Shown piece after piece: positions 44,245-55,734 of a DNA stretch of 64,000 nucleotides. How positions within the stretch are numbered: position 1 is the first letter of the stretch; each line of letters begins with the position of its first letter. The DNA lies in NCBI GenBank assembly GCA_944472155.2, contig OX235272.1:107142020-107206019 (forward strand). The letters run 5' to 3'. The position numbers and the translations under genes were made by a program. The notes under the pieces were generated by a model. It saw only the letters and a list, made by a program, of their open reading frames with translations, searched no databases and had not been told where the DNA came from. The stretch is from Trichobilharzia szidati (lineage: Eukaryota; Platyhelminthes; Trematoda; Strigeidida; Schistosomatidae).

Positions 44245-44585
44245 AGGAAAACCTTTGATAGCATTATTAGAAGACGGAGATTATCTGAAAAGCAATGTGA
44301 TGTATTAGCGCTATACATTTCGAACAATTTGATCACACGTTTATTTGACAAGTCAATATATATGGAAAAGTTAAATTAAACAAGGTGACAACAAAAGAAT
44401 TAAGAATAATTAACACAAACGTTTGGTAATCCAATCAAATAAGGATTACCAAGGTAGGTTAAGAGTAATAACAAACTGTTTTTGAATACACAAGTAAATG
44501 TGTGATCAGATTGTTCAAAATGTATTGCGCTAATACATCACATTTTTCAGATAATCTCCGTCTTCTAATAATGCTATCAAAATTT
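44245..44585. repeat. Inverted repeat with about 95-bp arms
   Basis: Arms at about 44,257-44,355 and 44,490-44,582 (AGCATTATTAGAAGACGGAG and its complement CTCCGTCTTCTAATAATGCT) with a spacer of about 135 bp. An 88-codon frame (44,113-44,379) runs into the left arm but resembles nothing known. It could be a PLE foldback with no surviving protein motif. Confidence 0.65.
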
Positions 44586-44850
44586 ATAAAAGGGACTAAC
44601 TGTTTTTAAAGGAAAACCTTGTTGATACAGGCCGCTTTATCTCAAAAAACTTCTTTCTAACTAGTCTGCAAATCAAACTGTGACCGGCCGAAGATATTAT
44701 ATCTGACTCTCCGTTGCATTGCTGAGGTGCTGACCATACAAATAGATAAACAGAGAGTTCTTTAACCACTTCTACTAACACCGTAATGACCATACAGTTT
44801 TCAATCAATTTGTTATTTACAGGGTTGATCACAAGGTGACATTATTTAGA

Positions 44851-45221
44851 GAACTACTGGAGATCCTGGGAGTACTGGACAACTATTTGTCTTAGCGTCG
44901 AACTCATCATTAGTACGTACCCGAAAGGGGCCAATAAATCAGATCTGACATTGACTGATGGCTTCAAAATATATACCAGGAAATACCTGAAGCTGGAATT
45001 CGTAGACTATTTGTTCGGATTCTAGTAGCCGAGTGATCTACGAGCTGTCGTCGTCATCGGAAGGTCCTAGGTTTAAACCTCGGTGTGTACCTACTGGTAA
45101 AGAGTCCCGATGTGGAAAGAAACAGATGTCCAGTACTCCGCAGCTTTCTAGTGTTTCTTTAACTAATTTAGGCTTATGATCAATCCTCTAACCAATTAAT
45201 TTCCTGCAAACCAATACTTGA
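44851..45221. mobile_element. SINE-1 pair: fragment (minus) and copy (plus)
   Basis: 44,851-44,937 is a minus-strand piece of the hammerhead region (CTGGGAGTACTGGACAAC). Bases 44,992-45,221 form a plus-strand copy with GGTCCTAGGTTTAAACC and a degenerate hammerhead (GTAAAGA core). Together they are an inverted pair. Confidence 0.65.
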
Positions 45222-45585
45222 TAACTGGTTGTTAGTTTTTTATGCGTTTAGAACTTTTCTGTTCTTTTCAACGCCTTAATGATATCACATTTACTTTGTT
45301 TCTATGAGCATTTTGAGTTAAACTCATTCATTAATTATTTATCCTTCACTCAACCTCTCTTATTTATTGATCATTACTAGCAACTATGTTTGTGTCAGTT
45401 CGTCTCTTTCCTTACTCCCAGATTTTGCCAAAAACAAAAAATAGTATAGAGAAAAAATGAAACTTCCCAAAACACCTTCTTTTCTGAATTACATGTTTTG
45501 TTTTTCCATTAAGGTACTGGACAAACTGTAAAGACAATTCAAACGCATTAGTGTACTTTAAATCATAACAGTTTCCGGCAGAGTT

Positions 45586-46340
45586 AAACTTTAAGCACCA
45601 CTAACTACCAATCAGCCAACGACCTCGAACGTACCACTCACCTAAAGGAGGCATTTTTGTGTATGGAAAACATACATTTATGAAATAAATGCATAAAATC
45701 TTTAGAAAAGTGTTACAGAGGATACCTTTCCCTCACATGTGATAAAAAGATAGCTCTGATTTTTAAGTTGGAGTATCAACAGAGTATAATTCCATTTTGA
45801 GTAAAATTTACTTTGATAAAGTCTCATAGTGTAATACAGTAATATTTCCTGAACAATAAATTGTGCTTGAAACGCAGTCATCAGTAAATATTACTGTATA
45901 ACACTGTGAGACTTTATCAAAATAAATTTTACCCACAATGGAATTATACTCTACCACAGTGCACAAGTTCTATTCTTATATCAACAGAGTAATTTAACCA
46001 CATTCTATGCATGTAATTATTTAGGTCTTCTAAACCTAACGTGAAAATATCCCTAAACTAACTGTAATCTAGCTCGAAAGAACCCTAATGTCGCCTTTAT
46101 TAGGTTAACCTAACCCTAACTTGTCCTTGGCTTAAAGCGTAACTTAATCTTTCTCAAACACCTAAGCTGAAACCTGCCATATATCTCATTGAATAGCATA
46201 ACACGTGGATGAGCATATTTTATTGATGACGACAGCATTATTTGCCAGGTTTCACTAACTTGCACAGTGATCGTTTCAAGGTCATTGATGAGGTCGCACT
46301 CCATTGGTAGTTGGTCAGTGGTGCTTAAAGTTTAACTTGG
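45586..46340. repeat. About 50-bp inverted repeats flanking a PLE-C snapback
   Basis: AGTTAAACTTTAAGCACCAC (45,586) and GTGGTGCTTAAAGTTTAACT (46,318-46,337) are complementary, with further matches inward (CTACCAATC...GACCTC). They enclose about 650 bp that contains the snapback at 45,787-45,978. It could be a foldback or MITE-like element with a later insertion. No transposase. Confidence 0.6.
45787..45978. mobile_element. 192-bp snapback element of two PLE-C ends, 13-bp target duplication
   Basis: TATCAACAGAGTA occurs at 45,774-45,786 and 45,979-45,991. Between them are two inverted copies of the PLE-C terminal repeat (ACAGTAATATTT/AAATATTACTGT; GTAAAATTTACTTTG/CAAAATAAATTTTAC). The centre keeps AATTGTGCTTGAAACG, a hammerhead-like remnant. 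A tiny element with nothing but PLE ends has been mobilised. Confidence 0.75.
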
Positions 46341-47214
46341 CCTTCACAGTTTTACATCCTCCTTCAAAACTGAAGGTATATATTAAAACGCTTCTATGAA
46401 CACTATCCATTCTAGTTAGCTAAGGTAAAACTAAAATGTATATGTGTTGCACCATTTGAGACAATAGAATACCGTGTGAACTCAAGGAAATCAGCTTCAA
46501 TCAATAGGTCAATTAAAAATCTCCTATAAGATCTACAACTAAACCTTTAAATACGAAGGATTCGATCAAGACATTTGAATGTTATTTACATAGTAGCTAT
46601 TTAAAAATTCAAATGAACTCGTTTATCGTAATAAAAAGAAGTAGGTTCAGCTATTTTTGTTATCATGGTTATTATAATGCATTGAATATTAGATTAAATA
46701 CATCATTATAGAAGGAAATTTCATTCTCCTAATCCCTATTCTAAATCCTTAATTTTTTATTGATATAACCTCAATAATTTGAATGGAGATAACTCTCTTG
46801 TTATCTGACCTTTGTGTAATCTATTCAGCTATCTATATAGTTTAGTGGATGAACTCATTGACAGGAAAAAGAAGAAGAAGAAAAACTGTTCTTGACTCGT
46901 AAGTAACCTTTTTTCTCTCTCTACTTCTCAGAACCCAATGAAGTGTCACCGTTAAACCATCAACTGTGACAGATAAATTAATAGGAATATTATTGACAGA
47001 TGAGTTAATAAAGTTGATATATATAAGGTCAAATTTCCAATGTTTCTGTGCAAGCGGTAAGCAAACAAATTATAAAAATAGCTATTTTTTACCTCCCCAA
47101 CTCACACCTCCAAAAAAAATTATCTTTTTTCTTTTAATTTGTTGGAGTATTAGTCAATAATTTTCTCAAGTTCTTATTTTCGTGTTTCTTTTTTTTCAGG
47201 TATTGATTTTTTGT
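46341..47214. other. Interval without recognisable feature
   Basis: A+T-rich. A short CTAACCCTAAC near 46,110 resembles the telomere repeat but is a single occurrence. No gene. Confidence 0.4.
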
Positions 47215-47545
47215 AGGAAATTTTGTTTGATTGGTTTGAGGATTTCATCATGAGCTGATATCAGTTGGAGAACCATTGGAGAAAACCTTCAGGGAGTACT
47301 GCCAGACAGCTGTTTCGTCAGTCTAGTTTGGGACTCTTTAGAAGTACGCACCCACTGACCGTCGTTTGAACCCAGGATCTTCTGGTTACGAGGCGAGCGA
47401 CCTCGTAGACCATTAAGCCACTGGGACCTGATCCAGCGTCCCATGAATTCTAACTTCCGCCAGTTCATGATATAGCGCGACCATTTCGCAATGTCTTCTT
47501 CGATGAGTTACTGCATCACCTTCAACTTGCTGCACCCAACTGGTC
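47215..47545 (-). mobile_element. SINE-1, left member of a head-to-head pair
   Basis: Minus-strand copy with tail (GAGCTGATATCAGTTGGAGA), a degenerate hammerhead (core CTAAAGA), the tRNA-like head and the leader. Confidence 0.75.
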
Positions 47546-47589
47546 AAACAAAACCCCTACAAAAATCAATACTTGAAAAATTGATCTGA

Positions 47590-47985
47590 TGCTCACTAGC
47601 GACTGGTCCTATTCAGGCAGTTACCTGGGGTTCTAGTAGGAAGCCATGACCAGTAGGATACACCAGGTAGAAGGCGAGGACAGTTGTTCATCGCAGAAGA
47701 CACTGTGAAGTGGTCCTGCTGTCATGAATTAGCAGAAGTTAGAATACGTGCGCCGGCAATTGGGTTGGGTTTCAGTGGCTTAATGGTCTACGAGGTCGCA
47801 CGCCTTGTAACCAGAAGGTGGCGGGTTCGAACCCTGTGGTGTGGGTGCGTACTACAGAAGAGTCCCAAACTAGTCTGAGGAAACGGCTGCCTTGCAGTAC
47901 TCCCAGCTGGTTTTCCAATAGGTCTCTAATTGATGTCAGCTCATGATGAAATCCTCCAACCAATCGAACGAAATCCCTACAAATC
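47590..47985 (+). mobile_element. SINE-1, right member of a head-to-head pair
   Basis: Plus-strand copy with a head near 47,775 (GGCTTAATGGTCTACGAG, GCGGGTTCGAACCCTG, close to a good B box). The hammerhead is damaged (core CAGAAGA, 'GAGGAAAC' in place of 'GACGAAAC'). It is inverted relative to 47,215-47,545. Confidence 0.75.
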
Positions 47986-47999
47986 TTTTTCATAAATTC

Positions 48000-48935
48000 T
48001 CAAGATTCTGCATCAGTTGTTCAATGGAAGAATCCTCATCCACCAGAAAGATGTCCCACTGTTCGAAACCCGACCGATGTACTCTTGAAAGTCAATTAGT
48101 TGGGTAGTACGCGTGGTAAAGCGAGGAATCACGGTGTACGGCTAGCATTCCTACCCCGTTAAAAGGTGAAACACACTGTGAATGAAACTTCAAAACTCAA
48201 ATGAATGAAGTAAAAAATCTTCAGGTTAAAAAAAACAACTGAATTAAAATAATCTTCAATAGCTCTTCAAAAGGTACTCTTTCTAATATTCTTTGACGAT
48301 TGTTATATTGTCATGATCTAATGAGGAAATCATTGTTGACAATACTGATTCACTAATTTATTCAAGCCCTTTCTTCTTTATACACATGCTTCCCCTCCAC
48401 ACACACATACAAGCACTCACTCACTCACAGACATACATATATACGCAATGAAGAAGCATTTTTAAATGTCAGTTGACATTTAGTCAATAAATCCTTTAGA
48501 ATGCTTTAGAATGGAGTCTATACTGTATATTATATATATATATACCTTTAATTAAGTCTAATTTGATTGGCTGATTGTGCAAAGTTTACAGTTCACCAAT
48601 CATAAATAAGCGAACGTTTCACCTGTTTATTATTCTCCTTGCGGATGTGAAAAATTAAATATTCCCACATTTGTCCTGTGATATATGGCGCTTACATAAA
48701 GTGTTTTGTTTCACACGAATATTCACACATACTCCTATACAAATATATATATATATATATATGTTGATACAAACAATTATAAAGTGAAATATTCATCACA
48801 TATAAAAACAATTATTTATATTTGAAATATTTTCTCGACAGTTAGGTAAGTAAACTTTTGTTAAGATGTCAAACTAAGGTTCTTCTTTGTTATTGTGTAA
48901 ATTAACTTTTCTGATGTATTCGTTTTATCTTGAAA
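48000..48935. repeat. Non-coding interval with simple repeats
   Basis: (TA)n runs at about 48,529-48,542 and 48,744-48,762, and an (AC)n-like and CACTCACTCACT stretch at about 48,400-48,430. No gene recognised. Confidence 0.6.
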
Positions 48936-48936
48936 T

Positions 48937-49787
48937 TTATTATTATTATTATTGTTCCTTTGGGTTCCTAGTGGAATATACGGCTTCAACTGCAGGTCTC
49001 CACTGGCTTCTGTCTTCTGCTGTACTTTTCACCTGTATCCATCTTAGTCCATACTGTTTCATTTCCTCTTCACACGATCTCCTCAATGTCACCCTTGGAC
49101 GTCCCACTCACCGCTTTTCGTCCGGGTTGCACTCGAGCTTTGGCCTGACGCGTGATGTCACCCAGTGGCCTCCTCAGCGAGTGTCCAATCCATCTCCACT
49201 TTCCCCTGCATATTTGTTGAGCGATTGGTTCTTGTTTTGTTTGTTCCCATAGTTTCTTGTTGGTGGTTCTTTCGGGCGGACATCTGATCTTCATTATAGA
49301 GCGAAGACAGCTGTTGATAAAGGTCTGCAACAGGCTGTTGGAAATATTCTTTGTGACACACTGGCCAAGTTTCTGATCCGTAAAGCAAAATTGACTTCAC
49401 GTTTGTATTGAAAATCCGAATTTTGTTGTTGATGTTGAGTGACGAAGATTTCCAGATTGGTTTCAGATTGATGAATGTGTTTCTCGCCTTCCCGATTCTC
49501 GATTTGACATCCTCGTCCGTTCCTCCTGTAGCTGAGACAATGCTCCCTAGATAAGTGAATGAAGTAACCTCTGTCAAATCCCTCCCGTTGATAGTGATTG
49601 GTGCTGGATGTTGCTGCTGTTGTTGTTGTTGTTTGGTTATTTTCATAACCTCCGTCTTGTCTATGCTCACCTGGAGTCCTGTCTTTGCTGCTTCTTCGAC
49701 CAGTTTGTCGCTTTTTGCTTGTAAGTCTTCGATTTTGTGTGACATCCAACATAAATCATCCGCTAAATCCAGGTCTATTATTTGCAT
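48937..49787 (-). pseudogene. RTE-type RT, longest frame in the window
   Basis: Frame 49,787-49,158 (209 codons) reads DLDLADDLCWMSHKIEDLQA (catalytic LADD in place of FADD), KTGLQVSIDKTEVMKI, a tract of eight glutamines, DLTEVTSFTYLGSIVSATGG, KSRIGKARNTFINLKPIWKS and the thumb. It then leaves the frame. The C-terminus (WIGHSLRRPLGDITRQAKAR) continues in frame 49,330-49,070. The element ends in (ATT)n at about 48,940. It is 5'-truncated just before the catalytic box, so it lacks the endonuclease and most of the RT. This is the best-preserved RTE copy here. Confidence 0.85.
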
Positions 49788-49789
49788 TT

Positions 49790-50035
49790 TTTTACTTCCG
49801 TACGTTCCCCCCAGTGGAACATAAAGAGTTTAGAGGCTGGAGGCTTGAAGTTTCCGTTAGCAGTGGTGCTTGTTTATTTTTATGGGATGGGGTTACTGCT
49901 AGCCTGATGCCCAGCCTAAGCTTCTCTCTTTACCAGTCTTATTACTGGCTTACAGTGAGGTAAAGAAGGAGTGCGTCTGTAGCCGGAGATTGAACTCCGA
50001 GCCAGAACTGCGTGGTCGGTGAGCATTCTACTGAT
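49790..50035 (-). mobile_element. SINE-3, next to the RTE
   Basis: The RTE-like tail (GTTCCCCCCAGTGGAACATA on the plus strand) abuts the 5' end of the RTE. The body matches 41,023-41,250 (GGGATGGGGTTACTGCTAGC). The tRNA-like head is near 49,970-50,030 with B-box-like sequence GAGATTGAACTCCG antisense. Confidence 0.7.
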
Positions 50036-50159
50036 GTTTCACTGACCCATGAGGATTTTAATGAAAAACACTTATGTTTCTGATTGATTTTAATGTTCAA
50101 GAGGTAGTTTGTATGGGTCTCATTTGTTTCAAGTTAAAATTTCAAACTTGAAATTGGCT

Positions 50160-50480
50160 GGAGCTCTACTGAGAATTCGTCACCAGTTGTGTGTCCATCC
50201 GGTCGGGAGTGAGGACCAAAATACTCATCAATGACAGTGGCTGGTATTCGCGCTAAAATCATGCATTGGTTGAGGTTAGAATTCATGGGCTGCATTTTGA
50301 GTCTGGTGGGTCCCATTGGCTGGATGGTCTTTGAGCTTGCAATTGTAAATAGAAGGTGGTGAGTTCGAACCCTATCAGATACGTTCTGCCTATGATTCTG
50401 AAACTAGGACGGAACAGCTGCGCTGTACTTCTTGGTTTTTCAATGGTTCTGTAATTGATATTAGTCTGTGATCAAACTAC
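50160..50480 (+). mobile_element. SINE-1
   Basis: Plus-strand copy with leader, head (B-box-like GAGTTCGAACCC near 50,359) and a degenerate hammerhead with core CCTATGA, then AACTAGGACGGAACAGCTG. Tail to about 50,480. Confidence 0.65.
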
Positions 50481-50489
50481 ATTTTCATG

Positions 50490-51355
50490 GATATTTCTCA
50501 TATGGTGGTTGATATCCAATCTGGAAATAAACCAGTCATGATTACAGACATATTGACAAATTCTTGGTGACTTTTCGAGTCAAACTTTTTTGCGTAAGAT
50601 ATACTTTGTGACTCACGTTGTTGGGTATCCTCGTTTAATTAGCTGTCGTATAGTGTTATTGGCGTGGTCAGGCTATAGTTGTGATCAACGCGTCTGTGCC
50701 TAACTTGACATTCCTATTTCAGACTCGACTTATAGTGAAGCATAAGGGTTTCGTTACGAGCTGGTGTTTACTAAGGAATCACTGAGAAACAAAAAACAGC
50801 ATTACTGAGCAGATATTCCGCTTTAAACTGGGACGTTTTCAGTAGTAAATATCCATGATCTTCCCCCAGTGACTGAGATCAATAAAGTCTTCAGAAGACC
50901 AGCCATTTGAAAAATTGGTACTCCACTAGTCAATGAATGATTGACCACGGAGTTGGTTCCTGGCAGCTTTTGTAACAATCCATAACTAGAGGAACGTTTG
51001 ACCTTGAGTGTGAGAATAGATGCCCACTGATAACAATGGATAAATGTGTCTCTTTACCTTAAGTTCAGAAAAATTAGAACTTGTAGGCGACCGGCTTCTG
51101 GTTTAGCGGTTTAACACTAAGTTTGTTCATTTTGTAACCTGAAAGTTGTGAGTTTAGTCTTTTGCTTGAGCGCTAAACTTAAACAGGAAAAACTGGTCTG
51201 TGCTTCCTGGTTTCCAATAGCTTTCTAATTGATTGACATGTGTGCAGAAATTTATTCTGAGAATATTGATCGACTATTTTTATTGACTTTTGTTATCATC
51301 CTCGTTAGAATACTTCAGTTGTATAGGTCTGTTTAGGTTAATCAAAAGTGGAATT
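50490..51355. other. Interval with possible decayed SINE
   Basis: About 51,000-51,250 has scattered SINE-1-like words (CTGGTTTCCAATAGCTTTCT). Otherwise nothing recognised. Confidence 0.35.
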
Positions 51356-51358
51356 TTC

Positions 51359-51751
51359 AAGTGTTGGTTTGTAGGGATTTGATTGGTTACAGGATTTCAT
51401 CATGAGCTGACATCAGTTAGAGAACCATTGGAAAACCTGGGAGTACTGGACAGCTGTTTCGTCCTAGCTTGGGACTCTTCAGTAGTACGCACCCACCGGG
51501 ATTCAAACCCAGGACCTTCTGGTTGCAAGGCGAGCTCGTATACCATTAAGCCACTGGGACCCGATCCAATGCTCCATGAATTCTAACTTCTGCCAATTCA
51601 CGACATAGCGCGAACCCTAGCCAATGTCTTCGGCGAGTATTTGTCCTCACGCCCGACCTGCTGCACCCTACTGGTCACGACTTCTCACTAGAACCCCAGG
51701 TGACTACCCACCTGAATAGGGCAAGTCGCTAGTGAGCATCTCATTGAAATT
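51359..51751 (-). mobile_element. SINE-1, full-length copy in a tandem
   Basis: A complete minus-strand unit, followed directly at 51,752 by the start of a second unit (both begin TTCAAGTGTTGGTTTGTAGG). The tRNA-like head is near 51,505-51,560. The hammerhead at 51,443-51,488 keeps the CTGAAGA core. The head-to-tail arrangement recalls the satellite form of Sm-alpha. Confidence 0.8.
51443..51488 (-). ncRNA. Hammerhead ribozyme, nearly intact
   Basis: On the minus strand: stem I GTACTA/CAGTAC (A-C mismatch next to the core), core CTGAAGA (fits CUGANGA), stem II GTCC/GGAC with a seven-base loop, GAAA, stem III ACAG/CTGT without loop, cleavage triplet GTC. All core bases fit. The mismatch at the base of stem I may lower activity. 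Stem III without a loop suggests cleavage as a dimer. Confidence 0.7.
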
Positions 51752-52035
51752 CAAGTGTTGGTTTGTAGGGATTTGATTGGTTACAGGATTTCATCATGAG
51801 CTGACATTGGTTATAGAACCATTGGAAAACCTGGGAGTACTGGAGAGCTGTTTCGTCCTGGTTTGGGACTCTTCATCAGAGCTCGCCTTGCAACCAGAAG
51901 GCCCTGGGTTCGAATCCCGGTGGGTGCGTACTGTGAAGAGTCCCAAACTAGGACGAAACAGCTGTCCAGTACTCCCAGGTTTTCCAATGGTTCTCTAACT
52001 GATGTCAGCTCATGATGAAATCCTGTAACCAAAAA
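51752..52035. mobile_element. SINE-1 foldback: partial minus copy joined to partial plus copy
   Basis: 51,752-51,878 is the tail and hammerhead of a minus copy. 51,879-52,035 is a plus copy from the middle of the head (GCAACCAGAAGGCCCTGGGT) to the tail. They meet as a near-perfect inverted repeat. The plus hammerhead has lost C3 (GTACTG then TGAAGA). Confidence 0.75.
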
Positions 52036-52281
52036 AATGGAATTCTTTTCAAACAATTTGTGTTGAATGTTTTCTGCGGATAACGATAATTATTTATTAT
52101 GGTTTGAATAAATATATTCTCTCCTTCGTAAAACAAGAGACCTAGTTTATCTCTGACCATAATAATAACCCTGAGCCATTAATAAGTACTTCTGAAACTT
52201 TCAGTCTGCAATTGTTGAAGAGACAAATGCCTATCACTCATGGTTTTCATCTCTATCAGAACAGCTCAACATAATAATATT

Positions 52282-52470
52282 TTCAGTAGTTGGTTTTCAA
52301 GGATAAGTTTTGTTTCGACGAGTTGATCAAGGGTTGAGATCAGTTAGAGAACCATTGAAAACCAGCACCAGAGTACTGAAGAGCTGTTTAATCCTAGTTT
52401 GGGAATCATCGGCATTGCGCACTCACTGCCAAGGGTCGAACCGAGGACTTTCCGGTTACAAGTCAAGAGT
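52282..52470 (-). mobile_element. SINE-1 fragment
   Basis: Tail, degenerate hammerhead (TTTAATCCTAGTTTGGGAAT) and part of the head (GGGTCGAACCGAGGAC) on the minus strand. Confidence 0.65.
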
Positions 52471-53140
52471 ATAACTCCATTATGGATAAAATTTTTGATA
52501 AATCACACAGTGTTATACAGTAATAATAAATGATGAACACACCTTGAGCACAAATAATTACTGCTCATAATCATATCAAGTCACTCACTCATTCACACCA
52601 CTTTCTTGCTTCATTTATATACATGAGTGAAATTGATGATTTGACATTTGAATAAAAATCAATATAGGATAATGTACATTCAGAAATAATAATAATATGA
52701 GTGTTATTCATCAAATGCAATCAGATGGGAAGTAAGACGAGTGTTTTTATAGTCAAAATAAATAAGTAACTTGTTAGAATGTTATGGTGTACGTGAATTG
52801 AAATAGAATTTTAAGATTACTTATTATCCTCCTCTGATTTGACTGACTGGTGGGAATAATATCTTCTATATCTCTGGTATTTGTGTTGAGTCACTTCTAT
52901 TGCGCATGTGTTGGGTGTATACTCGATGAACCAGGTAGAATTCAGTAATTAATCCTTCTCTCTCTCCACCTACCTATATTGCTTTTTACAATTTGGACTC
53001 TGTCCCACCTTATTGTTGCAATGCAGTTGCTGAGGTGTGTTCATATTACTGTACAACACTCCACTGTTTGATTTATCAGAATAAAATCTTACCAATAATG
53101 GAGTTATACTCTACCAGAGTGCCCAAGTTTAATACGTTAT
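52460..53140. mobile_element. PLE-C deletion derivative with inverted ends
   Basis: Inverted ends at 52,460-52,525 and about 53,045-53,140 (GATAAATCACACAGTGTTAT and ACTCCACTGTTTGATTTATC). Inside is only the PLE-C 3' flank (GTGTTGGGTGTATACTCGAT). RT and endonuclease are gone. Confidence 0.65.
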
Positions 53141-53945
53141 ATGAGAATCTGAAACGTTATTTTTGGAACGTTGTTCTGTATAACTACTTTTTAACGTTGC
53201 ATTACTTTTTATGTAATTGTCTTCTTCAAATTACGCATTCCTGCTTCAGACGTGTCTGACTGGATAGTAGAGATTTGTGAAGGTCTTTACTGGTTAGTTT
53301 CATTTTGGGCTGTTACGGTTTTAGAGTCACCTACGCTACTACAGCAAATTTTAATTGTTCACGGGCTTTTATTGAGATAATTTCTTCGCCTATGGTCTTT
53401 CTTGCCTTGCTCAGATAAGGGTAGTTCATATACCTTTAAATAATTATTTTTATATAAAGTGAGAATCAAATCTTTACGAAGACAATTACACATAAGTAGA
53501 AATTTTTAGCTTGTAGATCAATTGACCAGACTAAAATGTCACTCTCATACAGCTGTTTCCCCATAACATCTTGTTACTGTTTGCATCTAAAGAGGATAAT
53601 GCATTTCGTAATCCCATATTCTTGTCATTACTATTATTACCAAAAATAGTTTAAGTGGAATGCATGTCTCCACCTCTCCTAACTCCCATTTCTCGATATT
53701 ATAACTTTTCGATTACGTAATGACCACTTTCCACGTAAAAGCAAATGAAGTTATCTGACAAGGATAAAAATACCTCACACTAGAAGTATGCCACCTTTAT
53801 ACATCTGGGAAAGTAAAAACATTTTTCCAGTTACTGAATAAAGCCAAATACCATTTAGGCTATACTATATTTGAAACTGAAGAGTGATTCGCTGTTTTAT
53901 TACTAAATAGCTAAAATATATGTTGTTCTTTTCTACTTCTGAAAT
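53141..53945. other. Interval without recognisable feature
   Basis: The 88-codon frame 52,993-53,259 spans the PLE end and has no motif. No other feature. Confidence 0.4.
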
Positions 53946-53949
53946 ATCT

Positions 53950-54480
53950 GGGAATATACACATTGGATCATGAGGAATTATAAAAAGACAGTTGCAACGA
54001 AGAAAATTTTCTTTCCGATGAAGTCAACATCAACAAGGCTGTACATTCGTGTGTATTTATAACAAATGGATGGGAAAGTTCCAGAATAATTTCCGGCCAA
54101 GGGTCAAATTAAAAAAATTACAATTAGGAACTAAAATGCCATAATAAACAGAGGAGAGGACGGATAAAACTCAAAAAAAGTGGCATAATTACTGAGAAGA
54201 TTGACATATTGTGCAATTAGGGGTTAGAAATGTGGAAATAACAAAAATAGACAGGATGTTTGGATAGAAAATCTAGTGGGATCATAACTAACTAATGTTA
54301 CGAATAACTGTTTATGCAATTAAGGATTAAATATGTAGAAATAATAAAATGACAAAATAGACAGGAAGTTCGGATATGAAAATATGGTAGTGTAAATAGG
54401 GATTAAGAAAAGCTTAAAAATAACATGAATAAACAGGAAGTTTGGATTAGAAAGACAATGGGATAGTCACGATTAAAAGA
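53950..54480. repeat. PLE-D flank, second copy
   Basis: Matches 26,231-26,730 in the same order and also precedes a minus-strand PLE endonuclease. Non-coding. Confidence 0.6.
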
Positions 54481-54489
54481 ATTATCTGT

Positions 54490-55090
54490 TTATGATGGCC
54501 GTGGCAGGGACAAGGGCTTGACGTATCTCTTTTGGATACATGGCGCGGGTTTGAGCTTTTGGATAGCTAGTGCCTTGGCTATGCCCAGATGTTTTAATTT
54601 TACTCCCTTCGACAGGTTTGATCGAATCGTGTATATTGTTTTGAAGGATTTTTCGAATAGAGCTGAATGTCCTGAATTGACCAGATGTTCTCTCACTGAA
54701 CTATACACCCGTTTTTGCTCTCCTCTTACTAGCAAGGCTGGACAGTGTGGGTGCATGGTATGGCCAATACACTCAGCTCCACACGAGCAAGTAAACTGGT
54801 ATATGCACGTTGAAGTGGCCCAATGCGACGGCTTGTCTTTCGTGTTTTGGTTGAACAGCTTCTTTCAGGAAAACATCAGTCGTGGGCTTGCGGTGAAGTT
54901 TGTTTTCCTTAGAGATTTGCAGAGAAGTTTACGAAGGATTTTTGCTTCAATGTCACCTTTGAATTCTAGATTAAGCAGAAGTATCTTCTTCGGGACGGAT
55001 TGAACTTGTTTAGAAGTATTCCTTGATTTTAGATTCTTGTCTATGAATCCAAGCGGAAAACGTTTTCCATCAGGGTTCCTTGGAGACTAC
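54490..55090 (-). pseudogene. PLE-D linker, endonuclease and C-terminus, second copy
   Basis: Read leftward: a linker with VPKKILLLNLEFKGDIEAKI near 54,970-54,910, SHWATSTCIYQFTCSCGAEC near 54,790 (YIGRT is CIGHT here), then frame 54,756-54,490 with REHLVNSGHSALFEKSFKTI and ALAIQKLKPAPCIQKR. Tyr to Cys and Arg to His at the endonuclease core should abolish activity. The 161-codon plus-strand frame over it is an antisense shadow. Confidence 0.75.
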
Positions 55091-55094
55091 TCAG

Positions 55095-55730
55095 TTCTTC
55101 CTCAATAACTTCCTCGCTGCATATCTTCCGAATCCTCTGAAATAATGAAGTAGAAGTTTAGTCTATGTGGATGTTGCTCTCAGTGTAGTTGTATTCAGTA
55201 TTGTAATTGTGGACGTTTTATTATCCTTGTAGATGCCATTTTTAGCGCTAGCTTGTCTGGGTGTATATGTTTAACAGTTGAGTAACTATTGCTGATTGAC
55301 TTTTAAGCTGTTGATAGGTATTACCTCAAATTTCATTACCATTTTATTATTGTTACACTATGCAGGGAAAACAATAACAGATAAGACCATAGAATATACA
55401 TTAAATATGTGAATATTTTCAGGTGCTGATATCTCTTGAAGGCATCTGATGGATGTTTAACGAATATTTTGTTATTTTTAAAATTTAATATGGAAATGTG
55501 ATTCTATGGGTTTCGGAATTCAAATTTCTGCCACTGAATCCCAGGTTCCAATGCTACTCTGCTTACTTAGGCTTTCATAAATGGGTAGTTGGATCACTCC
55601 TCACAAAACAGATGGCATTTCCTACTGCCGATCACATAGAGGACAATTTATAAGTCACACGACTAATTTGATGATGATTTAACCGGCTAATACAAGCACT
55701 TCCAACTGATTAAAAATGCCCATTAAAATT
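55095..55730. other. Interval without recognisable feature
   Basis: No gene or repeat identified. Confidence 0.4.
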
Positions 55731-55734
55731 TTCA

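Noticed and set aside
46105..46120. Telomere-like CTAACCCTAAC
   Set aside because: A single short occurrence with no array.
47684..47993. Overlapping ORFs with Arg/Val-rich peptides on both strands
   Set aside because: They fall within a SINE-1 and arise from its GC-rich tRNA-like head.
54518..55003. 161-codon plus-strand ORF
   Set aside because: It is antisense to the PLE-D linker and endonuclease, whose conserved motifs read on the minus strand.
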